Below are positions 36,433 to 49,689 of a DNA stretch of 64,000 nt, one piece after another. Numbering within the stretch: the first letter of the stretch is position 1; each line of letters begins with the position of its first letter. Source of the DNA: Fasciolopsis buskii (taxonomy: Eukaryota > Platyhelminthes > Trematoda > Plagiorchiida > Fasciolidae). The position numbers and the translations under genes are program-made. Under the pieces are notes generated by a model. That model did not search any database, was not told the DNA's origin, and saw nothing but the letters and a program-made list of their open reading frames with translations. The stretch spans positions 81,506 to 145,505 of the forward strand of contig LUCM01003860.1 of NCBI GenBank assembly GCA_008360955.1, read 5' to 3'.

Positions 36433-36954
36433 TTATGTCAGGTTAATTAAGAACTGAAAATCCAGTAACTTTGCCAGCTGGGCTTTGAACTGGGCTAAAT
36501 TTGGGCACGATCGCAGGGAACTAGGGAGTTTGTTCCACAGTGTAGAGTAGGCAATTGTAAAGAATTTAGACCTGATCGATAGTCGAGTCAGGGGTATTCT
36601 TAACGAGTAGTATGTACTACGAAGTGGACAAGGGAGACTATCGGCATCGCGTGTGACGTTTTTAGTACAGCAGACATTATTATGGCAAAGATTAAAGAGA
36701 AATGCAAGGTTTACCTTAACTTGACGAAGCCACAATGGTTCAAGTCCAAGCAGCTTGCATCTGGCCCTCTAGTCTAAGCCAGATGAAGGACCCAGGAGAT
36801 TTCTAGCGAATGCACGCTGCACATTCTCGATTGCAATGTGATCGACTTTGGGCATATGCGTGAAGATAATCGGGCAGTACTCGAGGTGGGGCCTATCATG
36901 GGACTTGAAGGTGATAATTCTGCAGTCTTGAGTGTGGAATGCACTTAAAATCAT
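36433..36954 (-). pseudogene. CR1-like LINE ORF2 C-terminal segment
   Basis: 36954-36769 reads HDRPHLEYCPIIFTHMPKVD and QRAFARNLLGPSSGLD. After a frame change, 36735-36433 reads WLRQVKVNLAFLFNLCHNNV and STLWNKLPSSLRSCP then FKAQLAKLLDFQFL and a stop. This is the usual end of CR1/Jockey-like ORF2. Confidence 0.85.
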
Positions 36955-37980
36955 TGTGGCGGTTATCTTAGCTACAGCGGTCTATTGGTGAGCCTGCTTG
37001 TGGAAGTTGAAAGAGCAGGAGTATTGTAACCCTGAGTCCTTAACTGTGCGTGATGCAAGAATTGACATGCCGTTTATAGAGAAGGCGCTCGGAGGCACAT
37101 GGCACTTTTATGTTATCAGAGAACTTTTGTCAGCAGAGAACTTCACAAGCCACTTGGAACACCGGTTGTCGGGAGACTCTAGGTCTTCATCGACAAATGC
37201 AACAGTGGAGCCAAATGAAGCAGCCTCAAAAAGTAGACTACTTTAATGTTATCGGCAAATAGAAATGGTGCGCCATGACGAATAACTTCAGAGATATCAT
37301 TGATGTATAGCGGGAGCAGGAGTGGACCTGGGACGCTCCATTGAATGACCCCACTGGTAATAGCAGAGGGCTGGGAAAAATAATTGTTAATTTTGACTTC
37401 CTGAAAGCGATCGGAAAGGTAGGATGATAGCCAGGAGAAGAGAGGATTTCTTATTCTACAAGTTCTAATTTTGGCCAGAAGTCAGGAGTAGGAAACGCGG
37501 TCAAACACTTTTGACATTTCCAAGAAGATTATGAGCATCGACCGATGCGGATCAGCACTTTGGGTAACCAAGTTTAAGAAGTCAAACTGACCGGTGAAGC
37601 AGGATCGGCGACTGAGAAAGCTATGTTGAGAAGGGTTGATAATGTTGTGAGTAGTAAGGAAATTAACCAATTGTTCTTTGACAATCTTTTCCATAAGCCT
37701 GGACAGAACTGGAGTGTGTTTAGTGGGGCGAAGGTTTTCAGGTTCATGCATGGAACACTTTTTGTGATGTGGAACAGTAGTGGATGTTTTTTATTGTGAC
37801 GGAAAAGTAGCGCCGTACATGGAGAGTGAGAACAGATTTAGAAAGAGCGGTGGAAGATCTGGACCAGAGGTGCGAAACAGGACTGGTGGGATGCCATCTT
37901 GGCCAGGCCTGTGGGATGGCCTGGCATATTTCATCAAATTGGAGATGGGGGATAATCTAACCGAATTTAACATGGGGTGG
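36955..37980 (-). pseudogene. CR1-like LINE ORF2 reverse transcriptase, broken
   Basis: In order: HRPGQDGIPPVLFRTSGPDL (37973-37791); LRPTKHTPVLSRLMEKIVKE and HSFLSRRSCFTGQFDFL and IIFLEMSKVFDRVSYS (37751-37482); then QWSVPGPLLLPLYINDIS and the palm box FADNIKVV at 37260-37240. The second catalytic Asp of FADD is Asn. Together with stops and shifts this makes the RT dead. Confidence 0.82.
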
Positions 37981-38172
37981 ATTTCAGAGTGTGTCAGATT
38001 ATCATTAATGAGAGCAGAAGAGAAATTTGTATTGAATGCCTCTGCGATGTCTGCAGGGGATTCGATGCGTAAAAAGAAGTTTTGCGTAAAGGTCGTCTAC
38101 CGCTCTTTGCGGGTCAGGCGATAAAAGGAAGCTGGACCAATCAAGGGTTAGCAGAGCCTCAGGGATTTCGTC

Positions 38173-38950
38173 TCAACGAGTCGACTTATAGGAAGCATGG
38201 TGGGTACACATAGGTGAGGAAGGTTTGTTAAGGACAGGGAAGCCACACGTAACCATCTCGTGGTCAATCCCAGGGAAAGAATTTAGCACTGAAAACTTAA
38301 CATTAGGAGTGCTATGCGTAAAAAATAGGTCTAAGATATTATGGAACCTCGTGGGCGTAGTCACTTGCTGAGTCCTTTCTTCAGTTCGCTTTTCAAAAAC
38401 AAAGTTGAGTAGGGTAGGTGGAGCGGATAAAGAGGACCAACAAATTTTAGGGGCAATGAAGTCACCTGCAATCATCTTACGGCTGGGGGAGGGGAGAGAC
38501 CAGAAAGATAAGTGAAGGCTTGCGTTAGACGAAAAATATCGGAACTACTCGATTTTGGTGGTTGGTATTCACATCCTATGTGGATTGGGAGCTCGGGTAG
38601 TTGTACCAGAAGCCAAATGGTGTCAGGGATAGAATCAAGATGTGGGTGATGGAGAACTGAAGCTTTATATGGCCATATCACGTAGGCTAGGCAGCCACCT
38701 CCTCCACGAGTTCACCTATTGATTTGGAAGGGCGTATAACCCGCCAGTGAAAAAGATGGAGTGGAGCTGTGGTCTGCTAGCCAAGTCTCTGTTACCAAAA
38801 TAATATCGTGAGTTTTTAGCTGCTAACAGTCTCAGCTCCCTTACTTTATGGGTCAATGAGTGGGAGTTCGGGAGGGGTAGGGAAAATTCTCTGGAACGTT
38901 TAAGTCCACGTGACATCCAAGAGGTGGTTTCGATGGGGGTCAAATAATCA
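38173..38950 (-). pseudogene. CR1-like LINE ORF2 endonuclease region, broken
   Basis: Pieces in two or three frames, in order: VRELRLLAAKNSRY, VTETWLADHSSTPSFSLAGY, TIWLLVQLPELPIHIGCEY, then at 38475-38173 MIAGDFIAPKICWSSLSAPP and NSFPGIDHEMVTC. The usual GDFN catalytic motif reads GDFI. At least three frameshifts are needed to read it, so it is non-functional. Confidence 0.8.
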
Positions 38951-39754
38951 AGGAATAAATTAGAGGTTCCGATAGTGCATAGCTGTGATAAGGGAGTAAG
39001 TTCAGCAGAGTTAGGTATACTGCCCGGCGGGGGACCGTCTTTGTTAAGGAAATTGTGGGCTGCAGACCAAGGTAATAGAAGAAACTTGGGAGTTAATGAG
39101 ATGGTTGTTAGATGATGCCAGTTTGGGGGTGTGGTATAAGTGGGCTAGTGGGACCGTGTTAGGTTGCCAAATTGTTACATTGTCACGGCGGGACTGGCAA
39201 TCTAGGGCGTTAGTGAAGCGAGGGCTCTGGGAAATGCCGGAGAAAAAGCCGGTTACCAGGTATGCGCATGAATTTTTGGGGATAGGCGTTACTTTTGGAA
39301 TTTGCGGGAGTCAGGAGAGCAGTGCTTTCTAGCTGTGGCAATCGGAGTAAGCGCTGGGCAACAGTGGGTTGGTAGAGGGGTCTGATGATAGGTTGTGGCT
39401 CAATGGGCGAAATAGTTATCAAAGATTGCCAGGTAGCCTTGGAGGATCCAGGGCTCAATTGTGCAAATTATGAGGATATTGGTAGTTGGGGTGAGGAGTT
39501 GGGTGTGCAGCAGTAGGAAAGGGGCATTGGAGTGGCGGAAACGCATCTAAATAGGGTTGTCTGGTAAGTGGATGGAGGTAAGGAGGATAAGCGGCAGGCC
39601 CTAAATATGGGGGGCGTTAGTATCATGCTGGAATGTGGCAACTGTGTTACCGAAGGATGGTGGAGGCATGAATAGAGTGAGCCTATCAGCTCGTGATTGT
39701 AAGCGGCGGTTAGTAGGCTTTCGTGAGTTTGTGGACCTCCCGGTTTGGCAGAGC

Positions 39755-40972
39755 TCATGCCGGGATGGCTTGCTCGAGTTGAGTTTGCCGAGTGTCAGAC
39801 AGTCGAGGTGTATAGACAGGTTGACCTACTGAATTAGCAGGATTGCTAATGTAGTGCGGGGTTTTGTGGTTAGTTGAATAAGTCACTGGTATGCGCTTCC
39901 CGTGCAATTTAACTGATTTTGGTTGGGTGCCATGCTGTTGTTTGACAGAAGGAAGAGGAAGTGTAGGAGGGCGTATCTGGGATGGAGTATATGCCAAGCG
40001 GTTGAAATTAGCCTGAGAATACATCGGTGAGATGACAGTCATCTGCGTGGTTACAACGTCAGTGCTTTTATCTCGGGGTACCAGATTTGGTAGATTAAGA
40101 TGAGCGCGTTTGCAGGGTGGTTGGAGGGGCGAAGGGGAATGAGTTTCATCCAGATCCACCGGTATTGGTTGCGGCCAAAGGAGATGATGTCGAGGGATTA
40201 GCAATTTTGCAGCAGGTATACGCGAAGATGGGGTGCCCGTGCCATCATTAGATTTATTCTCAGGCAGACTAGTAACAGATTTGTAAGGTGAAGATTTTGG
40301 ACAAGAAATTGAGCAGCGTAAGTACGGGAGAGATCGGTTATGCAAATTGCTTGAAGGTATAGTTTTCGATGGGTTCTGTGTTTTTGTCGCGGTAGTGGTC
40401 ACCGGGCACGGGATAGCCGGAGATGTGGGGCGATGGAGGCTGTCACAGGGAGAAGGTAGTTTAGTTGAAACCTTGGCAGCAGGCTCAGGATTTGGCCCGT
40501 TAGGAGGAACCTGAACAGGCAGCGCGCCGGTCAGAGGGGGAGCGCCCGATACAACCGAAGTCCTACCAACTTCAAAAGCTGCGGTAACCTTAAGTGACCG
40601 TAATATATCTCTCTGGAACGGAAATTTCTCCGTAAAGGTCTTGATGTTTTTATAAGGCGCATAGTTAGCAACATTAGCCTTGTTTGCTATAAACGCCTTA
40701 GTGGAAAGTTCATCACGAAATTGAAATAAAGTTGGGCAGTTATTCTTGGGGGATTTTTTCCGGAGCCTAGAACACCGACAGGAGTGGTGAGTCATGCTAC
40801 AAGCGTGTAGAATGGTAGATTGGACCGGTGGCAGTGGGAGGCGGTCGGGTACATTAAAGACAACGGCATCCTTTGCTTTCGCAATACGTTTGTGAGCTTC
40901 CTTAGTTACGGAGTCAAAAACGCCGTCCTGTGGCAGCCAAATTGCTGGCATTATTGTCATTGGAAGGGTCAA
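39755..40972 (-). CDS. CR1-like LINE ORF1 protein, 405-codon open frame
   Basis: The largest open frame of the window. The N-terminal 130 residues hold a folded-looking block (KRIAKAKDAVVFNVPDRL, HHSCRCSRLRKKSPKNNCP, TLFQFRDELSTKAFI) like the RNA-binding part of flatworm CR1 ORF1 proteins. The remaining 270 residues are Pro/Ser/Thr rich and low in structure. The true N-terminus is probably in another frame: just upstream (41070-40930) a coiled-coil-like KRLRGLEIKVQQIKDLSLKS continues to the same point, so a frameshift near 40925 splits the ORF. ORF1 proteins coat LINE RNA. It is a transposon gene, not a host gene. Confidence 0.75.
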   Translation of the reverse strand: MTLPMTIMPAIWLPQDGVFDSVTKEAHKRIAKAKDAVVFNVPDRLPLPPVQSTILHACSMTHHSCRCSRLRKKSPKNNCPTLFQFRDELSTKAFIANKANVANYAPYKNIKTFTEKFPFQRDILRSLKVTAAFEVGRTSVVSGAPPLTGALPVQVPPNGPNPEPAAKVSTKLPSPCDSLHRPTSPAIPCPVTTTATKTQNPSKTIPSSNLHNRSLPYLRCSISCPKSSPYKSVTSLPENKSNDGTGTPSSRIPAAKLLIPRHHLLWPQPIPVDLDETHSPSPLQPPCKRAHLNLPNLVPRDKSTDVVTTQMTVISPMYSQANFNRLAYTPSQIRPPTLPLPSVKQQHGTQPKSVKLHGKRIPVTYSTNHKTPHYISNPANSVGQPVYTPRLSDTRQTQLEQAIPA

Positions 40973-41299
40973 TTAAGCTGACTAATGGGGACGATTTCAG
41001 TGACAGGTCCTTGATCTGTTGTACCTTGATTTCTAGGCCCCTTAGTCTTTTCGATGCATCAAGGGTTTTGGGACCAGGCTATGAACATTTGATAACAGAC
41101 AACGGGATGGCGTCAAGAATTGCGGGAGCCTAAAGGTGAGAAGGTAAGTCGACAGGCTAATTGGCGAAATGGCTCTTAAAATTAGATCGATAGACGGGTA
41201 GAATATGTGGTTAGGAGCATGAAGACCTTTAATATAGGTCCAGGAGGGAGTTGAATATGTGACGGTCCAGGCTCGATGCAAATATTGACAGAAGAATCA

Positions 41300-44200
41300 G
41301 CGAGGGATGAGATCAGAGGTTAATGGTTAAAACAATTTAAGGAATATTTTCAACTGGGAAAACGGTTCCAATTATGCTAAAAATACTGCAAAACACCCTA
41401 GACTGGAAAAGACAAAAGTGAGAATTACTCACAGCGAGGAACGGTGTACCGCAGTATGAAAAAAGTAACAATGGAGTACAGTTCGATGCTTCGCTTATTT
41501 GGTGCACTGTTATCGCCTCTTGTGCAAATTAGGCACTGCAGGAGACAGCGATGAAACTAAGTGGGTCATAGTGGATGGCACTATCAGCTCCTTTGATGTT
41601 GTCAGATAACTCAGTGTCTTCAGTCACAAGGACACTTTTAGCGAATGAGTTGTGGGTTTGACGGAGCTGCCAATAAAGGTGGTTAACACATTGCGCAGTG
41701 GATGGCCAATGCGACTGGGACCCTAGAAATCACCTCAGTAGCTGCCATTACAGGGGAATTCGTCAGTTGAAGGTGTGCCCTGCCCAAATCGGTCTGCGAT
41801 AGGACCGACAAGTTAGTTTCCCAAACGAAACATCCCCCACCAGTTACACCCAGAAGGACTGTGACATGCCTCTAGCCTTCGCAGTCTTCTTTAGTTCTTT
41901 TTTCGGTGTGCGCCTGCCACAAAGTTGTTGGCAGAACAACTGTCCTAAATGAAAACAGTTTGGTGTGGCTCGATTGATCCCGAAGACAATTTGTCGTGCG
42001 AAGCGTTTCTGATTAGTCTCAGGGGAACCAGGGGCATAAAATGTCTCCAGCGTTCGTCGCCTACGATATGAAGGAGAAATAAGGGTTGCATGCGTTTTGA
42101 AACGCATCGGGACCAAGCCAAGTTGCCACAGGGGAGCGTGGATTGGAGGAGGCGGCAGTTAGGAACCTCGAGTTTTGTTAGTGTGAGTGCAGTTGCATTT
42201 TTGAAGTCAATGCCGATCCCACACCTGGAGTTAAGTCGGACAGTTTTGGAAGTGAAGTTGAAGACAAAGGTATTTCAAACCCGTCGACTGAACCGCAAAG
42301 TTTTGAACATAATCCGCAACTGTACTAAGCTACCTCTACAATGTTGAGAGCCGTTTTAGCAATTTTCTGGCTGCCAGCCTTGGAAATGCAGACGATGCAA
42401 AATTGTTGGACAGCAGAGGAACAAAATGCCAGCCGACAGTTTATCGGACTAATGCTCTCCGGGAAGCGATGAGTCTACGGCTACTCGCAACACCGACAGA
42501 GAGCCCAGAATTTCTCAGCTTGCCAGGGAAGCATTGGGCCACTGGCGAACTCTGCGACCACCCCGAGAGAGCAACGAAAGCAAAGAGTATCATGATAACA
42601 AGCTTTGCATTCCGGCACCTGTTTCCTCTGTCTAAGATTAACGGTTGTTCGGGGAGGACCCGATGGCTAATGACGCTGGCTTGGCCGACGAGAGCCGGAA
42701 TAAGGCCGTCGATAACGGAGGGTTTTCTGTCTCTAACGAGCACAATCATCGCCGCCGTGATTCCAGATTCTGAATTCATCCACCTACCGCGATCCGATAG
42801 CATCTGTTTACAGACACCGGAAACCTAAGGCCCGGGGTTAATAAGGATGTTTGGAAACTTAAAAGGGCTGAGCTGCAAATTCCTCGATTGCTTTTGCAGG
42901 TTCGTCGCGGACTGATTAACTTTCATCTGGGCTTTGACGCAATACATGTAGTCATTCTGCCAGCTCGACACCACGTCAATGATTTGCCTGTACAACTTAC
43001 GTATGATCTTGTAAGGCACGCATGGAAATCACACTCTCATTGCGACAAAGTAGGGGATGAAAGGGTGTATGCAATTCTGCAGGCCCATGACCGTGATGGG
43101 AAGACAAATTAGGGCCTTTCTTCGGACATGCAGAACGACTCCAGGCTGGTATCCATTCAGCCTCATTGGAATCGGCTATTTTGGCTCTTCAAGCGCAAGA
43201 TGCACGGGAAGGAAAAATATGGATGCCTAATAACTTGCATGGAATTTCAAGCCACGCAACTCAAAGATAAACACCCGATGGGCACTTAGTAATTCATTCA
43301 AACAACGAAATGTTTCGCAACAAAGAGAGGCGTTCCGTCTAATGTAGATTTAGATGATGTCCTCAAAGTTGTTGGCTTTAATCGGGGAATATCATTTTGG
43401 AACCAGGGTTTGGAGCAGGACATGTCTAAAGATAAAAATATGACGCTCGTCATTCAGTGGCATTTAACCCCGTATGACGGCCATCGACCTGGGGTGTAGG
43501 TCATCTGTTCTGATCCGTCCGAAAGATAATACATTCACTGACTATGCAGTAAACAATTGACGACAAGACTCTAAGAAGTGCTACTGAAAGGCGAAGAATA
43601 CTAGATTACCGTCTATTTTTACCGTTGTCCTCCAGCGACATCAGCCGTCTGACTTTCGTCCCGAAAATCTTTGGGAATTTAGGTCCAGTGGTGCCTTCAC
43701 AAAACCCGTTCATTGTAGCGGGCTATACTTTAATGCACGGACATATTCCAGGCGCACGAACAAGTTCTTTCGGAAAACATGAGTGCGAATAAGCATACAA
43801 GATTTGCAAGCACGACGAAAGCCAATGCATAGTGGAAAACTGTTCAGTGTGGACGACGTGAAAAAGGCTCAAACCGGTTTTTAGTCACTCTGTGTCGCGG
43901 AGCAAACACTTACCATTTTGGAAGGATCCGTATGAACTGTTAACTCCAAAACCGCAAACAGGAGGGCGAATCGTGGTGGGAATCTTTAAGTCTCTTAGAA
44001 GGAGATGGAGGAGTGGGCGATACGAAAATTCCTGAAAACAGATGCTAGGAAAAATTCGAAGACAACCCCGCATTCATAAGTTCATAATTTGTTGGCACCT
44101 ATCGTACTATATCAACTCCATATTGAATACTGCACATTGCTGTGAGACCAACCGCCGGTTACTACCATCAGTACGATAACGACAGACGAATATCAATAAT

Positions 44201-44700
44201 TTCTCTCGCAAATTGCTTGGGCAGGAGTCTTGTGCTTATACGGTTTCCTCTATGCATGTAGCACTCCAAACACTCGGTGTATCATGTGCCAGCGCTGGTT
44301 CTATCAAACAAGCTACCGGATAATCGACATTTCTTATTTTTCAACAATAACATGCTATTTCACCTTAAACCTACGGTCATACACTCAAAAGTTAGCAACA
44401 CATCCTCATCCAAATATGCATTGTCTCTTTGACGCCCGCCTACGCGGCCTGATACTGGTCGCTGCCTTCTAAACGATCTGCATTCGGCGGGCACTTCCAA
44501 CAACCGAACAGGGATTTCGAGATAGATAAAAGGGAATCCGAGTCACCTGACGGTGTTTTCCGAGTGGATTCTGCAATCAGTTGCCAAAAGCGCTATACAT
44601 TGACGGCAGGACTTAGGCGATGAATCTATGCCCAATTTTTTAACGTTGACTTGCGCGGTTCGAATGGATTTTGGTGAGGGGTGTAACAACTCGGTGACGA
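41300..44700. other. Unassigned
   Basis: Holds overlapping open frames on both strands at 42403-42828 (plus, 141 codons) and 42441-42803 (minus, 120 codons) and shorter ones elsewhere. None has a recognisable domain, start context or splice link. Confidence 0.3.
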
Positions 44701-44739
44701 AAATTCACCAAAATCCACTGCCTTCATCGGAATTTATGA

Positions 44740-44900
44740 GATCGATTTCATACAAATGACCTCGATGCTTTATCTCAAGGATGCTTTTGTTTGCCTGAAA
44801 GCTCGTTTGTTCTCTCTTATCACGCCAATTTGACGCATTATTTTGGAACCCGCGTGAACCACGTGCATTTGTCTGTATAGTGACATCTTTCCTCGTTTGA
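44740..44900 (-). repeat. Dispersed repeat 2, second copy
   Basis: The minus strand contains gatgtcactatacagacaa followed by TSFQANKSILEIKHRGHLYE. It aligns with 27200-27400 with many substitutions. It begins with an ATG frame of 69 codons (44705-44914). Confidence 0.45.
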
Positions 44901-44914
44901 CTTTCGCTGCTCAT

Positions 44915-46880
44915 TGTTCAAAGGATGTCTGCGCTGCCATCGTCCTATTTTTTCGTATAAATGCCCTTTCGTCAATTGAAATCATTTTCATTCGCCGTAA
45001 ATTGTTCATGGAATATATCTGTCAGGGAATTATTTTTTTGATTTTGTCCATTGATCATCCAACACTACATATAAGCTGAACATTCCTTTTTGAGGCATTA
45101 GTTCTTGGATTGATTCCTCCATATTTTCAGGTTTTCTGCCTATTTCTATTAATAGTGCTCCTGTGTATATGGGCACTTTCCGGATCATTTCGATGGTTGG
45201 GGGCGATTTTTGTAAGTTCCGCCTCAGGCTATACATGTTCACGTAATCAAATTACATTTGCACTGTCACGCCCAACTGCCCTAGTCAAATTCTAGTATTT
45301 TTGGACTGGCCTGGTATCATGTCCGCTTTGCTTTAAATAATCAGTTAATAAAGTTATCTTTGCTCATTTCTTTTTCACCACCTGATCATTTGTATAAATG
45401 TTCCTCTGCTTTACTTCTGTCTGATGGAATTGTCAGTTATATCTTTCCCCAAGCTTACCTCCGGTATTTTGAGAAATATAAGTAACAGTAATGTTATCAT
45501 GATCTACGTGCTGGGAAAAAGCCCGGTCCTTCGAAAATGACGCGTCTTCTGTTTTCTTGTGAACCGATCCACTGTCCTCCCTTAGTGGCTCGCAATCTGT
45601 AAACTTCCGTATTCAGAAAACAGCTGTTTTTTGACAGGAGCCAGGAGTTAATCATTTTCCGATTTAGATTAAAAATTACTGTATTGTGGCAGAAAATCAC
45701 CCTTAATATACGCCACTGGCAGCTGTGACTCACTCTATCTCCACAGTTGAAATCTTACCGCTGCAAGCGTTCCGTCGCTGACTAGCAAAATGTCGGATGA
45801 TCGGTCTTTTGATGGACAATGGGTTATAGCGGACTGTCAGCAAGAATCGCTTCATTATTTCTCTTTTCTGTCCGCATTCATTCTTCTCTAGCCATTGCTG
45901 TCTTATGCTGGCTTTGGTTCACAGGCAGCAGCTAAAGACTTGTAGTCCTGAAGTCATAATACTCAGGCCATGCGCAATGAGCGGATATTGATATAATGCA
46001 TCCGTTGTCATCCACTTTCTTTTTATCAGGTCGCAGTCTCTGGATCCCAAAAAATATGACCACCCAAGCCTACAGCAGAGAGCAGGGAGTTTGTTGCGCC
46101 CTGATCACGTACGCGATGTGCGCTCGAACGAAATCCGGTCACCATTTACTTTCAGTTGTCCTTCACATTAAAAATACTTTGTCTCCCTTCCCCTTCTAAT
46201 AAACCAACCATAGATTTGCCTCCATGCAACTACCATCATGATTGGACCAAGTCTCGTTTGTCCGCAGTAAGTAACAGGGTTTAAATTCTCCTGAGGCGTC
46301 TCGAGCCGCTGATGGGTTACTTCATCACCCTTGCCTTTCCCGCAATCTTCCCGCAGTAACCTTACTCAGCATCATTCCTACTCGTTTGCTCAATCTATTA
46401 GACACTTCTCCTTTTAGTGGCTTGAGTATATATTCATATATATATATTCATATAGTTTTATCATCATTCACCACTGGTACAACGACTGATTCGAACTGGG
46501 CTTCACTTGAGACTTCAAGACGGGTAAGAACTTAGCAAATGTTGATCTTTCTTTAGTCAACAAGGTCAACCTGTGGACTATGGTTCCAGTTAGTCTAGCA
46601 GGTCGTTGCCTCCACTCACAGAAATATACTCAGCAGCTGATCCATTGAATTTGTGCTTTTCATCACCTTGTGCCTCCGTACGGATAAATTTTTTTCTCAA
46701 GTAAACTTTAGCTCTCCTTTCGATGACCCGTTGCACAGGGTAGCCGTTGAAAAGAAAAACGATAACCCACTTCCAAGTCGCCACAGTTTTCATAAGCTAC
46801 GTGAAATCCTTTGCTAAATGAGGTCAGAGAGGAAAGTGTTTTTAGCTAGTCGAGCCCCTCTTCCCGAAAATGAAAGTCAT
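44915..46880. other. Unassigned, AT-richer
   Basis: Short frames only. A small TA-rich microsatellite lies at 46426-46455. Confidence 0.35.
46426..46455 (+). repeat. TA-rich microsatellite
   Basis: Alternating TA units interrupted by ttc, about 30 bp. Confidence 0.7.
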
Positions 46881-49689
46881 TAATGCCGTACCGAAAGCAT
46901 GCGTTGATACTTGTTGGGATGAGCTTGTTCACCCAACGTCTCTATGACCTACCGCTCCCCGTCGTGAAGTCTCATCGTTGTTTCTTCTCAGTACACTTTG
47001 CACAAATAAAGCCTTTAACCTGGTCAAAAAATTGGCCAAATGTTTCCGAAAGTAAAAATTGCACCGGATCTGTAAATGGACGGTTTGTCAATATTTTGTC
47101 CGAGCTTAAACTGTCTCATTTTCAGCCATAAACTGGCTTCAATTTAAGCACTGTTATATTATCTACCGCAAGTTCTGTCGACCTGCAAATTTGTTTATGA
47201 AAGCAAATCTACCCTTGGGCTTACTTACTATTTACATCCCTCCGTTTCTACGCTCTTTGACACCACTCGACGATAGATTGAAAGTTACCCAGATTTTGTG
47301 GTACTTTGTGGAAATGACTGACTTTCCATTTTTACTACAACCTCTACACATACCTTCTCCAGCGGAGCACAAGCGACATAAGCGCCCCACCGCTGTACCC
47401 AGAAAGGACGCACAAATCCCCATTCCCACTAGCTCATATTCTGTCCCACTTATCGACCAGGCTGATATGTCTGTTATTATGGCCCTTGACCTCTCAAAGT
47501 AAGTAGGATACTAAAAAAACAAAGTTTATAGAACTGAAGATTTGTCTTCGCAAATGTACCCATTAGCTAGTCTCATTCATCCGTTCACTAGCTGTACCGC
47601 CTACAATCTCGATGCGACTGGGCGTTTTTGACTTCGCAACCAAAAAGCACACAAATGCAATACAGATGCCCAGAACCCCGTTGTCTCCAATGTGCCTGAC
47701 GGCCTGCCATTGGGCGTGGTCCAAGTAGCTGCTCAGCAAACCTCTAAATCCACGCCTGTAGCAGTTCTTACAAATGTGCTGGTCTAAAATTAGGTCGCTC
47801 AACTTTCTGTCCAACGCCTTCATCTTGCAGAACCGTTATTATTTCATTTGAGAACAAACCCACTGACAGTAATGGCACTCTTTCATTTTTACCCACTGAA
47901 AAACCCATAAACCCGAAGCCTTAGTCCCTGTAGAACGGATTGTTCTAACGCAAATCTAGTATTAACTTTGCATGCCCTTAACCTTTGTGACCACTTATGT
48001 GTCACTGTTATTTGGCTCCGTGCGATTGCAATACTGCTAAACCTAACACTTACCCGGTAGAAGGAAAAGACAATCGGAATTGGTAGCAGGTTGAGTATAT
48101 TTGGAGAGGAGCGTGCGAGCGCTGCGTGCGTAAACAACGCACAAGTGGCGGCCACGCTTGGCGGTCAATTTTCGGTTAAACAAGCTATCCACATGAACAA
48201 ATCCAAGTTCCGGCGCACTCCGTTGCTCGAAACTAATGCCGACAGAATTGGGTGAACTTCAATCTCCTTTGCCCGTCCAACCATTCTGCAGATGTGCTCA
48301 TCTGAATTTGTGGACAACATCTGCACAAGCTACCAGTATAGATGGTACAACCACGTGAGTAATCTTCGTTCCGCTGATTTCTGGACTAGTCAATAGTCCT
48401 GCCATGAAACGGTAGATCGAGATTCAGCTTATAGCAATCGAAACCCGCGGAGCACACATTCCAGTCGCCCGCAAAATTAGCAACGCTGAACCGCATATCA
48501 ACACACCCTGGTAATCTTGCATGTCAGTCCGCATGTACACCCCGACTGTATGGCACCCTTGGCACATCGAATTCGAGCAAGCCTTCTCGACGTAAGGTAA
48601 GCCAAGTTGGAGGACCCACAAACATGGCCCGCATCCAAGCACCACTCGCTACCAGGTGGCTAGCCTAGTTTACCAAAGCATCCGCCCTCCTTCAGTAACC
48701 CACTTTCTAACTGCCATTACGATACCAGCGCCCCTGTCAACGAAGCCCACTACAAATTATCCTACGTCGATCCGCTTACTAATCCACTTTAGTTAGATGC
48801 ATTCTCGCCGTCTCAGTGAAATTTTGCTACTACGGTACCCTACACATTTTTCTCAACTACCTTTATCCAAATAATTTTGAAACATTAATCTGTCTCCTCT
48901 AATCCAAATGCAGCTGGTCCCCTGATTCCTCTCCTACCGTGAGTCTTCTGTCTCGACCCCTTTATGTACAGCGCAGATCCCAAATTTTCTGCCAATCAAA
49001 AACGGCTTACTTAACGGAAACAAATTCTAAAGGTAGGTTTTACTGCAAAATACAATTGCGCTTGCATGAGAATGGGGTTTTTCCTGAAAATTATTACATG
49101 CTCTCTCACCATCCCAAGAAAGTGGCAGTTCTGCAGTGACGATTTCACGAATATTATCACCTCAATTCGTCACAAATCTTCCTTGTCAGAACCCTTTTAA
49201 ACCCCGCTAATTGGCTGTGAGACTTCGTGGATTACCCTAGATTTCCATCCAAAAATCTCCTTAATTAGAAAGCCCTTTGCCGGTCAATGCATTTAACTCG
49301 ACTAGGTCTACTCGTCCAGCGCAGCTATTCACTATCAAATCCCCTGATGCACCTGCTGACTATTTGGCTCCAGGGTTAGCCAGCTCCAAGATATCACATG
49401 GCGTACATTCTCCCTGCTATTCCCGAATCCTCGCTGACTGGCTCAAAATAAGGCTAGCTAAGATTGTTGACTGCAGCAACTCTTGCGACATCATCCTAGT
49501 CAATCCATGACAGCTTCGCTTTGTTTTCTTTGAAACATTACAACTCCCACCCGACCAGTGGATAAAATTGTGGAGAAGGTGGACGCCTAGACTAAGTAAA
49601 AAGCATCTACACAGCTTCCATCACCCAACATCTACTACTTGAATCTATCCCCGACACTGGCTTCACATTTAACAAACAAAACACCCATT

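Larger units (their letters stand above)
36300..41070 (-). mobile_element. CR1-like LINE copy A, nearly full length
   Basis: Read right to left: ORF1 (41070-39755), endonuclease (about 38950-38173), RT (about 37980-36955), C-terminal segment and 3' UTR (36954-36300). Two-ORF organisation with an APE endonuclease and no long terminal repeats fits the CR1/Jockey group. ORF1 is largely open but ORF2 is broken by frameshifts and stops. The 3' part aligns with a second copy at 53.3 kb. CR1 elements insert by target-primed reverse transcription; this one can no longer do so. Confidence 0.88.
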
